This document shows positions 36,190-44,975 of a stretch of 59,475 nucleotides of DNA, piece after piece (within the stretch, counting starts at the first letter, position 1; every line of letters begins with the position of its first letter). Source of the stretch: Lachnospiraceae bacterium. GTDB lineage: Bacteria > Bacillota > Clostridia > Lachnospirales > Lachnospiraceae. The stretch spans positions 1 to 59,475 of the forward strand of contig JAUNON010000011.1 in assembly GCA_030537145.1 (NCBI GenBank), in the 5' to 3' direction. Below the pieces are notes generated by a model. It was given only the letters and a program-made list of their open reading frames with translations. It made no database searches and had not been told where the DNA came from. A program made the position numbers and the translations under genes.

Positions 36190-37329
36190 TCACGAAAACA
36201 GTACGCCTCTGCAATAGGTTCCGGTTACGGAATAATCCGCCGCCAGCACCGTCAGATCCGCATCGTAGCCCGCACAGATTTTTCCCTTTCTGTCTGCTAC
36301 GCCAATACAGCAGGCCGGATTCCAGGTACACGCATAAATAGCCGCATCCAGCGGAACACCCGCTTCCTCAATTAAAATGCGCAGTCCCTCATTCATCCGC
36401 AGCGTACTTCCTGCAATCGTATCGGTACCCTTCAGCCGCGCCAGGCCGTCTGTTCCGATCTCGATATCATGACCGCCTAACTGATAATTTCCCCCCGGAG
36501 GGCAATGCTTCGCCCGCAGGGAATCTGTAACCAGGATGCCGTGATTGCGGCCCTTCGCCTGGAAAAACACATTCAGGGCAGCCAGATCAGAATGGTGCCC
36601 GTCCCCGATCACCTCACCGTAAAGATCCCGCATACGCAGGGCCGCCCCCACAAGACCAGGCCTGCGGTGATGATAGGGCGTCATTCCATTGTATACATGC
36701 GTCATGGAAGTCACTCCATTTGCAACTGCCATTCTGGCCTGCTCATAGGTGGCCGAGGAATGGCCCATGCTCACCGTTACTCCATGGGAAGCACAGTAAC
36801 GGGTCAGAGCAAAGTCCTCATCATGCTCCGGACTCAGCGTAATATATCTGATCCATCCTTCTGCCGCCTCCTGGTACTTCTGAAACTGCGCAACAGAAGC
36901 TGCAGCAATCGCCTCCGGAGGCTGGGCTCCCTTATAATTCATGTCCAGAAACGGGCCCTCGAAATGAATGCCCAGAATTTCCGCCCCCCGATAGCCTTCC
37001 CGAATCACCTGCGCCACACTGGAGACCGCTTTCGTCAAAACCTCCGGCATCTGCGTTACCGTGGTGGGAAGAATCGACGTCACGCCCTCTTCCGGTATCC
37101 GGGCCATCCAGTCTCTTAAGCCTTCCGGTTCCCCGTCATTGGTGTCGTATCCGTAGGAGCCGTGCGTATGAATGTCGATAAACCCCGGCAGAATCCTGTC
37201 CTCTCCATAATCTGCCTCACAGGATCCCGCTCCATATTCATAAATACGGCTGATTTTTCCGTCCGCTATCTCAATCTGCGCAGGCAGAAACTGCCCGCCG
37301 ATCCATACCTTTTTGCTTTGTATGCGCAT
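36190..37329 (-). CDS. nagA: N-acetylglucosamine-6-phosphate deacetylase
   Basis: A 379-residue amidohydrolase that removes the acetyl group from GlcNAc-6-P in aminosugar catabolism and wall recycling. Motifs: LPGFIDIHTHGSYGYDTND (metal site), GIHFEGPFLDMNYKGA (metal Glu), SMGHSSATYEQA and MTHVYNGM (metal His), and LVTDSLRA-type catalytic Asp. ATG 37329 is chosen, with GAGAGGA upstream; a start 25 codons earlier lacks a good site. NagB is not adjacent. Confidence 0.94.
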   Translation of the reverse strand: MRIQSKKVWIGGQFLPAQIEIADGKISRIYEYGAGSCEADYGEDRILPGFIDIHTHGSYGYDTNDGEPEGLRDWMARIPEEGVTSILPTTVTQMPEVLTKAVSSVAQVIREGYRGAEILGIHFEGPFLDMNYKGAQPPEAIAAASVAQFQKYQEAAEGWIRYITLSPEHDEDFALTRYCASHGVTVSMGHSSATYEQARMAVANGVTSMTHVYNGMTPYHHRRPGLVGAALRMRDLYGEVIGDGHHSDLAALNVFFQAKGRNHGILVTDSLRAKHCPPGGNYQLGGHDIEIGTDGLARLKGTDTIAGSTLRMNEGLRILIEEAGVPLDAAIYACTWNPACCIGVADRKGKICAGYDADLTVLAADYSVTGTYCRGVLFS

Positions 37330-37415
37330 CTTTTTTATCCTCTCAGTCAAATATCCCACAGCAGCTCTGTCCGCTCGCGGCTTTATCCGATGCTTCTGCG
37401 GCACCGCACACTTTT

Positions 37416-37805
37416 TTATTTTATAAAGCGGTCGATGGCGCGGTTCAATTCTTCAATCTCCTGCATATCGCCGCTCTCAATCGCATCCACCAGACAGTGC
37501 TGAATATGATCCTGCAAAATCACTTTTCCGGTATTATTGATGGCAGATTTTACTGCGGATAGCTGTATCAGCACCTCACTGCAGTCCCGGCCGCTTTCCA
37601 CCATTTTTTTGATGGATTCCAAATGACCGATGGCCTTTGAAAGCCGGTTCAGTACAGCCTTTGTATTTTCATGGGTATGTGTGTGATTATGGGAATGTCC
37701 TTCGCTTCCGTCCCCATGGGTATGAACGTGTTCATAAACGGTCCCGTCCGGACGTACATGGGTATGGACATGTCCCTGCATCACAGCCTTTTTCTTATCT
37801 TCCAA
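37416..37805 (-). CDS. CsoR/FrmR-family metal-sensing repressor with His-rich N-terminal arm
   Basis: A 129-residue four-helix repressor of the CsoR/RcnR/FrmR family. The ligand set Cys75, His100 and Cys104 has the same spacing (25 and 4) as the Cu(I) site of CsoR, which favours copper. Unusually, the first 45 residues carry eleven His in HVHTH, EHVHTHG and HSHNHTHTHE clusters, resembling metal-storage or Ni/Co/Zn-binding tails. No metal transporter or chaperone gene is near; it lies four bases after glgB and before nagA. The true inducer is therefore uncertain. Confidence 0.88.
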   Translation of the reverse strand: MEDKKKAVMQGHVHTHVRPDGTVYEHVHTHGDGSEGHSHNHTHTHENTKAVLNRLSKAIGHLESIKKMVESGRDCSEVLIQLSAVKSAINNTGKVILQDHIQHCLVDAIESGDMQEIEELNRAIDRFIK

Positions 37806-37808
37806 GCT

Positions 37809-40157
37809 TTATTTCTCCTCTTCTGCTATCTTTTGCTCCAGCTCCTCTTTCAGGCTCTTTTTTGCGCCTGCAGCCTTCTTTCCCGCTGTTCCCGGCTTTG
37901 CAGCCTGCTTCTTTTGCCTGGCTTTCGCTTTTGCATTCTGAGACGCCGGCTCTTCTACCCGCGTACAGCTAAAAACAGAAATTCCCATTGGAGGAACCTT
38001 AATGCGAATCGAATTCGGGCGGTCATCGCACTCCTCTTTTTTCGATGTCTTTACTCTGGGATTCGTAACGCCGCTGCCGCCGAATTCCGGCTTATCGCTG
38101 TTAAATATTTCCTTGTATTTTCCATGGAATGGCACACCGATCTTGCGGTCATCGTAGGTGAGGGGTGAAAAATTGCAGACCACCAGCAGCATATCCTCTT
38201 CCTTTTCTGTTTTCCGCAGGAACACCAGCATATTTTCATTGGCCGAAATACAGTTGACCCACTCAAAGCCGCAGGAATCAAAATCCATTTCATACAGAGC
38301 CGGGGATCCCTTGTAAAGCTGCATCAGCGCCTTCATATAATTCTGCATTTTCTGATGGTCCTCATACTCCAGAAGCTCCCATTCCAGTCCCTTTTCTTCT
38401 GACCATTCATCGAACTGAGCAAAATCCTGTCCCATAAAAAGCAGCTTCTTCCCGGGATGGGTCATCATAAATCCATAGGCGGCACGCAGATTCGCAAACT
38501 TCATCTCTCGTTTCCCGGGCATCTTGCCGATCATAGATCCCTTGCCGTGCACCACCTCATCATGCGAGAGGCAGAGAATAAAATCCTCACTGTAATTATA
38601 GATCATGCTAAAGGTCAGTTCTCCGTGATGATAGCCCCGGAAAATCGGATCTAGCTGCATATAGCCCAGGAAGTCGTTCATCCAGCCCATATTCCACTTA
38701 TAATCAAAGCCCAGGCCGTCCTCTTCCACCGCTCCGGTCACCTTGGGCCAGGCAGTAGATTCCTCGGCAATCAGAACTGCCCCGTCCGCCTGTTTTCTGA
38801 AAATAGAATTCAGATGCTTAAAAAACTCTACTGCCTCCAGGTTTTCATTGCCTCCGTATATATTGGCGATCCACTCTCCTGCATTTTTCCCGTAATCCAG
38901 ATAAAGCATCGAAGCAACCGCATCCATGCGGATCCCATCCACATGATATTTTTTTGCCCAGAACAGTGCATTGGCAATCAGGAAATTTTTTACTTCCGGC
39001 CGGCCGTAGTTATAAATCAGCGTGCCCCAATGGGGATGGGAGCCCTGTCTGGGATCCAAATGCTCATACAGGCAGGTGCCGTCAAAACCAGACAGTCCGT
39101 GGATATCTCGTGGGAAATGGGCCGGAACCCAGTCCAGGATCACGCCGATCCCCTGCTCATGCATATAGTTCACAAAATACATAAAATCTCTGGGGGAGCC
39201 ATAGCGGGAGGTGGGCGCATAATAACCTGTCACCTGATAGCCCCAGGAAGCATCCAGGGGATGCTCCATAATCGGCATCAGCTCCACATGAGTATATCCC
39301 ATCTCCTTCACATAGTCCGCCAGCATGGGGGCCAGCTCCCGGTAATTATAAAACCTGCGCCCGTCCTCCGGCTTTTTCCAGGAACCCAGATGAAGCTCGT
39401 AAATAAACATGGGCTTTTTCTTTGTATCAGTTTCCTTCCGGTCCTTCAGCCAATTTTCATCGTTCCAGTCAAAGCCCCTCAGATCAGCTACCACCGAAGC
39501 CGTAGCCGGACGCAGCTCTGCCGCATTGGCATAGGGGTCTGCCTTCAGGAAGGTCAGTCCGCCTTTTGCTTTCACCTCATATTTATAAACCGCACCCTCC
39601 GAAAGGCCCGGCACAAACAGTTCAAAGATTCCGGAATCCCACAGCCTGCGCATAGGCAGCCGTCGGCCGTCCCAAAGCACAAAATCCCCTACCACGCTGA
39701 CCCGCAGCGCATTGGGCGCCCATACGGCAAAATAGACACCGGACACTCCGTTTATGGTCATAGGGTGGGCTCCCAGCTTTTCATAAATATCATAACAGAT
39801 GCCTGCGTTGAATTTCTTTGTTTCTTTTTCGGTGATCTGGGGCGCAAAGGCATATGGATCCATGCATTTTTTCACACTGCCGTCATCGAATGTCACCTTC
39901 AGCCTGTATTCCGGCACTTTCTTTTTCGGAATCAGCACGGCAAAAAATCCGGTCTCATCCTCCAGCTCCATGGGATAGCTTTTTTTCATACCCTCAATTT
40001 CCACCGTGACTTCCTTCGCTGTGGGAATAAAGGTCTGAATCAGCACGCCCTCATCCGTTACGTGAGGCCCGAGAATATCATGAGGGTTATCCTTCTCCGA
40101 ATATACAACCGCCTCAATCTCCGCCCAATCCATCATATCATATAATTTTTCATTCAT
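37809..40157 (-). CDS. glgB: 1,4-alpha-glucan branching enzyme
   Basis: A 782-residue GH13 enzyme that makes alpha-1,6 branches in glycogen. An N-terminal beta domain and CBM48 (about 1-230) precede the barrel. Catalytic motifs are all intact: DWVPAHFP (region I), DGIRMDAVASMLYLDYG with the nucleophile Asp (II), VLIAEESTAWPKVTG with the acid Glu (III) and LSHDEVVHGKGSM (IV). The C-terminus has an unusual ~50-residue tail rich in Lys, Ala and Gln (for example KAKARQKKQAAKPGTAGKK) that is not part of the fold. Promoter upstream; the CsoR gene follows directly. Confidence 0.96.
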   Translation of the reverse strand: MNEKLYDMMDWAEIEAVVYSEKDNPHDILGPHVTDEGVLIQTFIPTAKEVTVEIEGMKKSYPMELEDETGFFAVLIPKKKVPEYRLKVTFDDGSVKKCMDPYAFAPQITEKETKKFNAGICYDIYEKLGAHPMTINGVSGVYFAVWAPNALRVSVVGDFVLWDGRRLPMRRLWDSGIFELFVPGLSEGAVYKYEVKAKGGLTFLKADPYANAAELRPATASVVADLRGFDWNDENWLKDRKETDTKKKPMFIYELHLGSWKKPEDGRRFYNYRELAPMLADYVKEMGYTHVELMPIMEHPLDASWGYQVTGYYAPTSRYGSPRDFMYFVNYMHEQGIGVILDWVPAHFPRDIHGLSGFDGTCLYEHLDPRQGSHPHWGTLIYNYGRPEVKNFLIANALFWAKKYHVDGIRMDAVASMLYLDYGKNAGEWIANIYGGNENLEAVEFFKHLNSIFRKQADGAVLIAEESTAWPKVTGAVEEDGLGFDYKWNMGWMNDFLGYMQLDPIFRGYHHGELTFSMIYNYSEDFILCLSHDEVVHGKGSMIGKMPGKREMKFANLRAAYGFMMTHPGKKLLFMGQDFAQFDEWSEEKGLEWELLEYEDHQKMQNYMKALMQLYKGSPALYEMDFDSCGFEWVNCISANENMLVFLRKTEKEEDMLLVVCNFSPLTYDDRKIGVPFHGKYKEIFNSDKPEFGGSGVTNPRVKTSKKEECDDRPNSIRIKVPPMGISVFSCTRVEEPASQNAKAKARQKKQAAKPGTAGKKAAGAKKSLKEELEQKIAEEEK

Positions 40158-40189
40158 ATGGCACCCCTCCCGTACACCAGTATGACTTT

Positions 40190-40218
40190 ATTCTACCATC
40201 GGCAATCGTAAATTACAA
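40190..40218 (-). promoter_or_regulatory. Sigma-A promoter of glgB
   Basis: Reverse strand: TTGTAA (40213-40218), 17-base spacer, TAGAAT (40190-40195), 32 bases before the start. Confidence 0.5.
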
Positions 40219-40269
40219 CCAAAAAGCGAAAGATTTCGTAACCGCCGCAGCCGCACTGTCAATAAATAT

Positions 40270-40875
40270 TTATTCCGCATCCGGCTGCTGTCCATCATGC
40301 GCCAGCCACTTACATTCCGTAACCTCCATGCATGAAAATATTGCTTTAAAAGATGAATTTTCCGGGCTGCACGCATATATGCCAAATTGTATTTCATCTG
40401 CTGCGTCCCACATATGGCATATTCGCATCTGTGAAAAATGGATACCGTCCTGTGAGCACTCAATACAAAAATCATCTTCTCTGCGGCTCAAACGATACCA
40501 CATAGACTTGATGGATGCGTCAATCGCAGTTGTCGCCCAGTCTGAATATCCATGGTTGGTCACAACACTGCCCAGATGCTGGAATTCTTCGTTTTCATAT
40601 TCAATGGAACCCTTTAACCAGTTATCGCTATCCAGATACATCACGACTCCGCACTGGTCAAAACGATGTTTACTTTCAAATTCCGTTTTGACAATAAAAG
40701 AAAAGAATTTATCTTTGGTTTTCATCTGCAAAACCGGGGCGTTGTCATTTCTGAAATGATAATAGGTCCGCTGCCACAAATCGGTATATGGTCTGGTAAT
40801 TATTTCAATTCCATTATCATTTACTGTAAAACGCTCCGGTTCTCTTGTCCATTCAAATTTACTTATATCAAGCAT
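40270..40875 (-). CDS. DUF1349 domain protein
   Basis: A 201-residue protein resembling DUF1349 (regulation of enolase 1-type, concanavalin-A-like beta sandwich): FEWTREPERFTV, RPYTDLWQRTYYHFRNDNAP, FDQCGVVMYLDSDNWLKGSI and WYRLSRREDDFCIE, then IQFGIYACSP. Members are thought to bind or act on glycans, but no activity is proven. ATG 40875 is preferred (GGAGGAGAA upstream). It lies 64 bases after the serine hydrolase gene, probably in one transcript. Confidence 0.8.
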   Translation of the reverse strand: MLDISKFEWTREPERFTVNDNGIEIITRPYTDLWQRTYYHFRNDNAPVLQMKTKDKFFSFIVKTEFESKHRFDQCGVVMYLDSDNWLKGSIEYENEEFQHLGSVVTNHGYSDWATTAIDASIKSMWYRLSRREDDFCIECSQDGIHFSQMRICHMWDAADEIQFGIYACSPENSSFKAIFSCMEVTECKWLAHDGQQPDAE

Positions 40876-40939
40876 ATCCGTTCTCCTCCATTTTCTTTTC
40901 CTGCAGCTCTCTGTTCTCAATCCGGCAAGCCAAAATCGG

Positions 40940-42055
40940 TCACTGCGATATTTCCATCAACTTCTTAAATCCAATCGATGTTGTCTCAATGGTTTCGCTC
41001 TGACTCAAATTGGCCAACACCACTACAGCCGTATTCTTCTCCGGGCAAAAGCCAAGATAGCTGGTATGCACACCTGTTGCGCCATTGTGCCAGATAATCC
41101 CGTTTTCTCTATCAATCATCCAGCTCATTCCCTCTTCATTTATCCCAAAGCCGCCCATCCGCTCCCATTTATCAGCAGCATTTATTTGCTTCAAAGGCTG
41201 ATGACACATGGTCAGCACAGAATCCTCTCCAAGCTGCGCATCTGCATACAGCAGCATATCCGTAATGTCAGATACCACCGCTCCCGCCGGAATATATGCA
41301 TCATCCGATTCCCAGATCCAATTACCGTCAAAATCCGCATCACCATTTGACACATAAGTATCTCTCATTCCCAGCTCTTCCTGCAGATATCCATTAAGAA
41401 GGCTCGTATAATCGGTATCGTATACCTTCTCAAGCACAAGGCCCAGCAAAGCAAACCCATAATTGGAATATTCAAATCCGTATTCCTTTTCTTCTTTCAG
41501 CTTCGTCTCCTGGTATTCCTGAACCACATCTTCCGCTGTTATTCCCTGGAAGGGATTTTTTTCCGGATGAATCAAATATGGCAGCATGGACCATTCAAAA
41601 TAATATCCGTCCAGTCCGGAGGTATGTGTAAGCAGCGATTCTATTGTGGGATACACTTTTCCATCCGGAAGCTCCAGATATCTGTCAATCGTATCTGTAA
41701 GAGACAGCTTTTCTTCCTGTATTGCCTGCGCAATTAATGCGGCGGTCATCGTTTTGGTAATGGAACCTATCTCATACCGATATTCCGTCTGATCAAGAGC
41801 CACGGCATCAGAGCCGTAGACCTCATAAGTCATTTGTCCGTCTTTTATCACGCCGACCGTAACTTTTGCTTCCTTTTTTCCCGCTAATGCTTCCTGAAGC
41901 AGCTCGTCAAAGGACATATCCTGCATCCGCATCAAAAGCCTATGGGCCGAATGAATTTGAAGTCCATACCATCCGCCGGCAATAGCAAGCAAGATTGCAA
42001 ATACAGCCAATATGGCCATCCATATTTTCCTTTTGCGCCTTTTTTTCTTTTTCAT
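40940..42055 (-). CDS. Membrane-anchored beta-lactamase-fold serine hydrolase
   Basis: A 371-residue class C beta-lactamase/esterase-type protein. After a strongly basic N-terminus (MKKKKRRKRK) comes one membrane helix (IWMAILAVFAILLAIAGGWY), so the enzyme domain lies outside the cell. Catalytic motifs: SITK (nucleophile Ser and Lys), YSNYG and HNGATG. Such proteins are D-aminopeptidases, esterases or penicillin-binding-like enzymes; resistance is not implied. ATG 42055 has GGGAGGAATTG upstream. Confidence 0.88.
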   Translation of the reverse strand: MKKKKRRKRKIWMAILAVFAILLAIAGGWYGLQIHSAHRLLMRMQDMSFDELLQEALAGKKEAKVTVGVIKDGQMTYEVYGSDAVALDQTEYRYEIGSITKTMTAALIAQAIQEEKLSLTDTIDRYLELPDGKVYPTIESLLTHTSGLDGYYFEWSMLPYLIHPEKNPFQGITAEDVVQEYQETKLKEEKEYGFEYSNYGFALLGLVLEKVYDTDYTSLLNGYLQEELGMRDTYVSNGDADFDGNWIWESDDAYIPAGAVVSDITDMLLYADAQLGEDSVLTMCHQPLKQINAADKWERMGGFGINEEGMSWMIDRENGIIWHNGATGVHTSYLGFCPEKNTAVVVLANLSQSETIETTSIGFKKLMEISQ

Positions 42056-42172
42056 AATCAATTCCTCCCAATCCTCCCTCCGAGCTGTTTTCATTTTAGC
42101 ATCAATTTTTGTAAAACACCATACACCCATCAAATTTCAGGCAATTATTGCCACATACTGGTACGTTGATCC

Positions 42173-42210
42173 AAAATCAGCCCGTCTAATAACACAGTAT
42201 CCATTTTCAT
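42173..42210. repeat. Dispersed 38-bp repeat, copy 1
   Basis: Matches 53321-53358 in the same orientation with 36 of 38 identical (by eye): AAAATCAGC, then CGTC, then AATAACACAGTATCCATTTT. Reverse-strand translation would start MKMDTVLLD in both, with one silent and one Gly/Glu change. It lies upstream of the serine hydrolase gene. Confidence 0.75.
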
Positions 42211-42261
42211 CAACGTAACTTTTTTCTCCCTTCTCAATTCTAAATCCATGGAAAAAGTAAA

Positions 42262-42315
42262 AAATCCCCTTAAATCTGGGCCCTTAATCAATTCTGGACC
42301 CCGATTTAAAGGGAA
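42262..42315 (-). terminator. Terminator of the DUF1015 gene
   Basis: Reverse strand: CCCTTTAAATCGGGG and CCCAGATTTAAGGGG pair around an 18-base loop, followed by ATTTTTTAC. It starts about 20 bases after the stop. Confidence 0.7.
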
Positions 42316-42332
42316 AATCTCACTAAAGAATC

Positions 42333-43568
42333 TCAGCGCAATGCATGCAGAAACAGGCCGCTGCGCAGCTTGGGCTCAAACCAGGTAGATTTTGGCGGCA
42401 TCAGCTTTTGTGCATCCGCCACGGCAAACAATTCACTGATGGATGTGGGATACATGGCAAAGGCCACGGCACAATCCTTATGTACTCTCCGCTCCAGCTC
42501 TTCCAGTCCCCGGATTCCTCCGATAAAATCGATCCGGTTGTCTGTTTTCGGATCCCGGATATCCAAAACCGGCAGGAGGATTTCCCTCTGTAAAAAGGCC
42601 ACATCCAGGCCCTCCACAGGATCATCCGTACAAAATTCCGGCTTCATATCCAGACGGAACCAGCGGTTTTTCAGGTACATGCCCATCTGGCCCTTCCGGA
42701 CAGGATGAACTGCCTGCGTCTCCGGTGTCAGAATGCATTTTTTGCTGATCTTATCCAGAAATTCCTTTTCGGTCAAACCGTCCAGATCTTTCACTACCCG
42801 GTTGTAATCCATGATCATCAGTTCCTCGTCCGGAAACAGCACGGAAAGAAAATAATTAAATTCTTCCGTCCCGTCATACCCCGGCTGCTCCATTCTGCGC
42901 TTCAGTCCTACCTTCACTGCCGAAGCCGCCCGGTGATGGCCGTCCGCAATATAAATCCGTTCAATTCCGGCAAAAGCCCTTTCGATGGCTGTTTTTTCCT
43001 TTTCCTCATCAATGATCCAGCCCCGATGCGTGATTCCATCTTCCGAGGTGAAATCAAACAGCGGCGCTTTTTCTTTGGCACGCTTTACCGCAGCCTCCAG
43101 AATCTTATTTTTCCGATACGCCAAAAAAATCGGGCCGGTCTGGGCGTCACAGGCGTCCACATGGCGGATCCGGTCCTCCTCCTTTTCCGCTCTGGTATTT
43201 TCATGCTTACGAATGATACCGTTCTGATAATCATCAATGGATGCGCAGGCTACGATTCCGGTCTGCGACCGCCCATTCATCGTCAATTCATACAGGTAAT
43301 AGCAGGGCTTTGCCTCCCGGACAAATTTTCCGTCCCGCACCATGTCCCAAAGCATATCGTGCGCCTTCTGATAGACCTCCGGGGCATACATATCGTGTCC
43401 TGCCTCAAACTGGGTCTCAGGACGATCAATATTTAAAAAGGAAAGGGGGTTTTTCTGAGCTGCTTTTCTTGCCTCTTCCCGGTTATACACATCATAGGGC
43501 AGCGCCCCGATCTTCTCAGCCAGTCCGTCCGCCGGACGGATTCCACAGAATGCTTTTATCTCTGCCAT
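42333..43568 (-). CDS. DUF1015 family protein of the serine cluster
   Basis: A 411-residue protein of the DUF1015 family: IRPADGLAEKIGALPYDVYN, LSFLNIDRPE, GIIRKHENTRAEKEEDRIRH, YIADGHHRAASAVKVGL and EFNYFLSVLFPDEEL. The HENT...KEEDR and DGHH motifs are the conserved features and may form the active site. The protein's reaction is not established. Conserved placement beside serA and serC in Firmicutes suggests a role in serine metabolism; the pathway's phosphatase is not present in this window. It lies 208 bases after serA, with a fold-back repeat between. Confidence 0.88.
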   Translation of the reverse strand: MAEIKAFCGIRPADGLAEKIGALPYDVYNREEARKAAQKNPLSFLNIDRPETQFEAGHDMYAPEVYQKAHDMLWDMVRDGKFVREAKPCYYLYELTMNGRSQTGIVACASIDDYQNGIIRKHENTRAEKEEDRIRHVDACDAQTGPIFLAYRKNKILEAAVKRAKEKAPLFDFTSEDGITHRGWIIDEEKEKTAIERAFAGIERIYIADGHHRAASAVKVGLKRRMEQPGYDGTEEFNYFLSVLFPDEELMIMDYNRVVKDLDGLTEKEFLDKISKKCILTPETQAVHPVRKGQMGMYLKNRWFRLDMKPEFCTDDPVEGLDVAFLQREILLPVLDIRDPKTDNRIDFIGGIRGLEELERRVHKDCAVAFAMYPTSISELFAVADAQKLMPPKSTWFEPKLRSGLFLHALR

Positions 43569-43665
43569 CGTTTTCTTCCTCGCTTCATAATTTTATGGTA
43601 CAAACATCATTTGCCCGCAGGGCTTTGATGCGCACGGATCTTTCCAGCTCCCTGGTTTATGATGC

Positions 43666-43763
43666 AAAAAGGGCTGCGGCAAAATCAAACGCAAAAGTTT
43701 CTGTATCCAGGGGGTTCCTATCACTTAGGCAAAACTTTGCAAATCGCTTTCGCAGCAGCTCCT
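43666..43763. repeat. Fold-back element between serA and DUF1015
   Basis: Starts AAAAAGGGCTGCGGCAAAAT, contains AAGTTTCTGTATCCAGGGGG, and closes with CGCAGCAGCTCC. As reverse-strand RNA it forms a long stem ending in U residues, so it can terminate serA transcripts. Its left part matches the reverse complement of 57880-57938 (TCTGTATCCAGGG and TATCACT shared). Confidence 0.65.
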
Positions 43764-43776
43764 TTTATCTATTCTG

Positions 43777-44934
43777 TTATTTTACGACACGCACCCGCAG
43801 CACTCCTTCTATGCCCTTAAGCATTTCCAGCGTATTTGCGGAAACCTGATCTTCAAGATCCAGAAGAGTATAGGCATACTCTCCCCGGCTGGTATTACTC
43901 ATGTTTACAATATTGGTATCCGACAGAATGCCGGTAAACTGGCTGATCATCTTCTTCACATTTTTATGATAGATCGCCACACGCGCCGCCGTCTCACAGA
44001 CACCCATGCTGCAGTTTGGATAGTTTACGGAATTGCGGATATTTCCGTTCTCCAGAAAATCCATCAATTCATTGACTGCCATAACTGCACAGTTATCCTC
44101 CGACTCTGCAGTAGAGGCCCCCAGATGAGGCACCACGATCACACCCGGCTTTCCGATGGTTTTTGTATTGGGGAAATCAGATACGTATTTGCGGATCCTC
44201 CCCTCTTCCAAAGCCTTCAGCACCGCATCCTCATCCACCAGCAGATCCCTGGCAAAATTCAGAATCACCGCATTGGGCTTCATCTCGCAGATAGCCGCTT
44301 CATTAATCATGTTCTTCGTGCTTTCCATCAGCGGCACATGTATCGTAATGTAATCACAGTTTTTATAGATCTGGTTCACATCATTGATATGCTTAATGCT
44401 CCTGGACAGGCTCCAGGCCGCATCCACCGAAATGTAGGGATCATATCCATACACCTCCATACCCAGATGGGTAGCCGCATTAGCCACCAGTACGCCGATG
44501 GCACCCAGACCGATGATTCCCAGCTTCTTTCCGGAAAGCTCGCTTCCGGCAAATCTTTTCTTTTCCTTTTCGGTATCCTTGGCTACATTTTCATTGCCGG
44601 CCTGGGAGGCTGCCCAGTTGATGCCGCCAACCACATCCCTGGCTGCCAGCAGCATCCCGGCAAATACCAGCTCCTTTACGCCGTTTGCATTGGCCCCCGG
44701 CGTATTGAACACCACGATTCCTTTTTTCGCGCACTCTTCCAGCGGAATATTATTTACTCCGGCGCCTGCCCGGGCAATGCCCAGCACATTTTCCGGGAGC
44801 TCCATCTCATGCATATTAGCGCTGCGGACCAAAACGGCATCCGCCTGCCCGATTTCATCCACCTTTCCGTAATTCTCCGTAAAGCGGTCTAAGCCCACCG
44901 GGGAAATCGCATTCAGACAAGTATACTGATACAT
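43777..44934 (-). CDS. serA: D-3-phosphoglycerate dehydrogenase
   Basis: A 385-residue NAD-dependent dehydrogenase, first step of serine synthesis. NAD-binding LGIIGLGAIGVLVANAA (about 143-159), catalytic Arg in ILNFARDLLVDEDA-type loop, and His in VVPHLGASTAE. A short C-terminal ACT-like domain (about 315-385) ends EGVLRVRVVK, so serine feedback is possible. It is 41 bases after serC. Confidence 0.94.
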   Translation of the reverse strand: MYQYTCLNAISPVGLDRFTENYGKVDEIGQADAVLVRSANMHEMELPENVLGIARAGAGVNNIPLEECAKKGIVVFNTPGANANGVKELVFAGMLLAARDVVGGINWAASQAGNENVAKDTEKEKKRFAGSELSGKKLGIIGLGAIGVLVANAATHLGMEVYGYDPYISVDAAWSLSRSIKHINDVNQIYKNCDYITIHVPLMESTKNMINEAAICEMKPNAVILNFARDLLVDEDAVLKALEEGRIRKYVSDFPNTKTIGKPGVIVVPHLGASTAESEDNCAVMAVNELMDFLENGNIRNSVNYPNCSMGVCETAARVAIYHKNVKKMISQFTGILSDTNIVNMSNTSRGEYAYTLLDLEDQVSANTLEMLKGIEGVLRVRVVK

Positions 44935-44975
44935 TTTTTCATTCTCCTCTTTTCTATCTTTTCGTAACCTTCCGG

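Noticed and set aside
38814..40145. A 443-codon plus-strand frame antisense to glgB
   Set aside because: The sense frame has complete GH13 motifs; the antisense peptide is rich in His/Ile/Arg as expected of a shadow frame.
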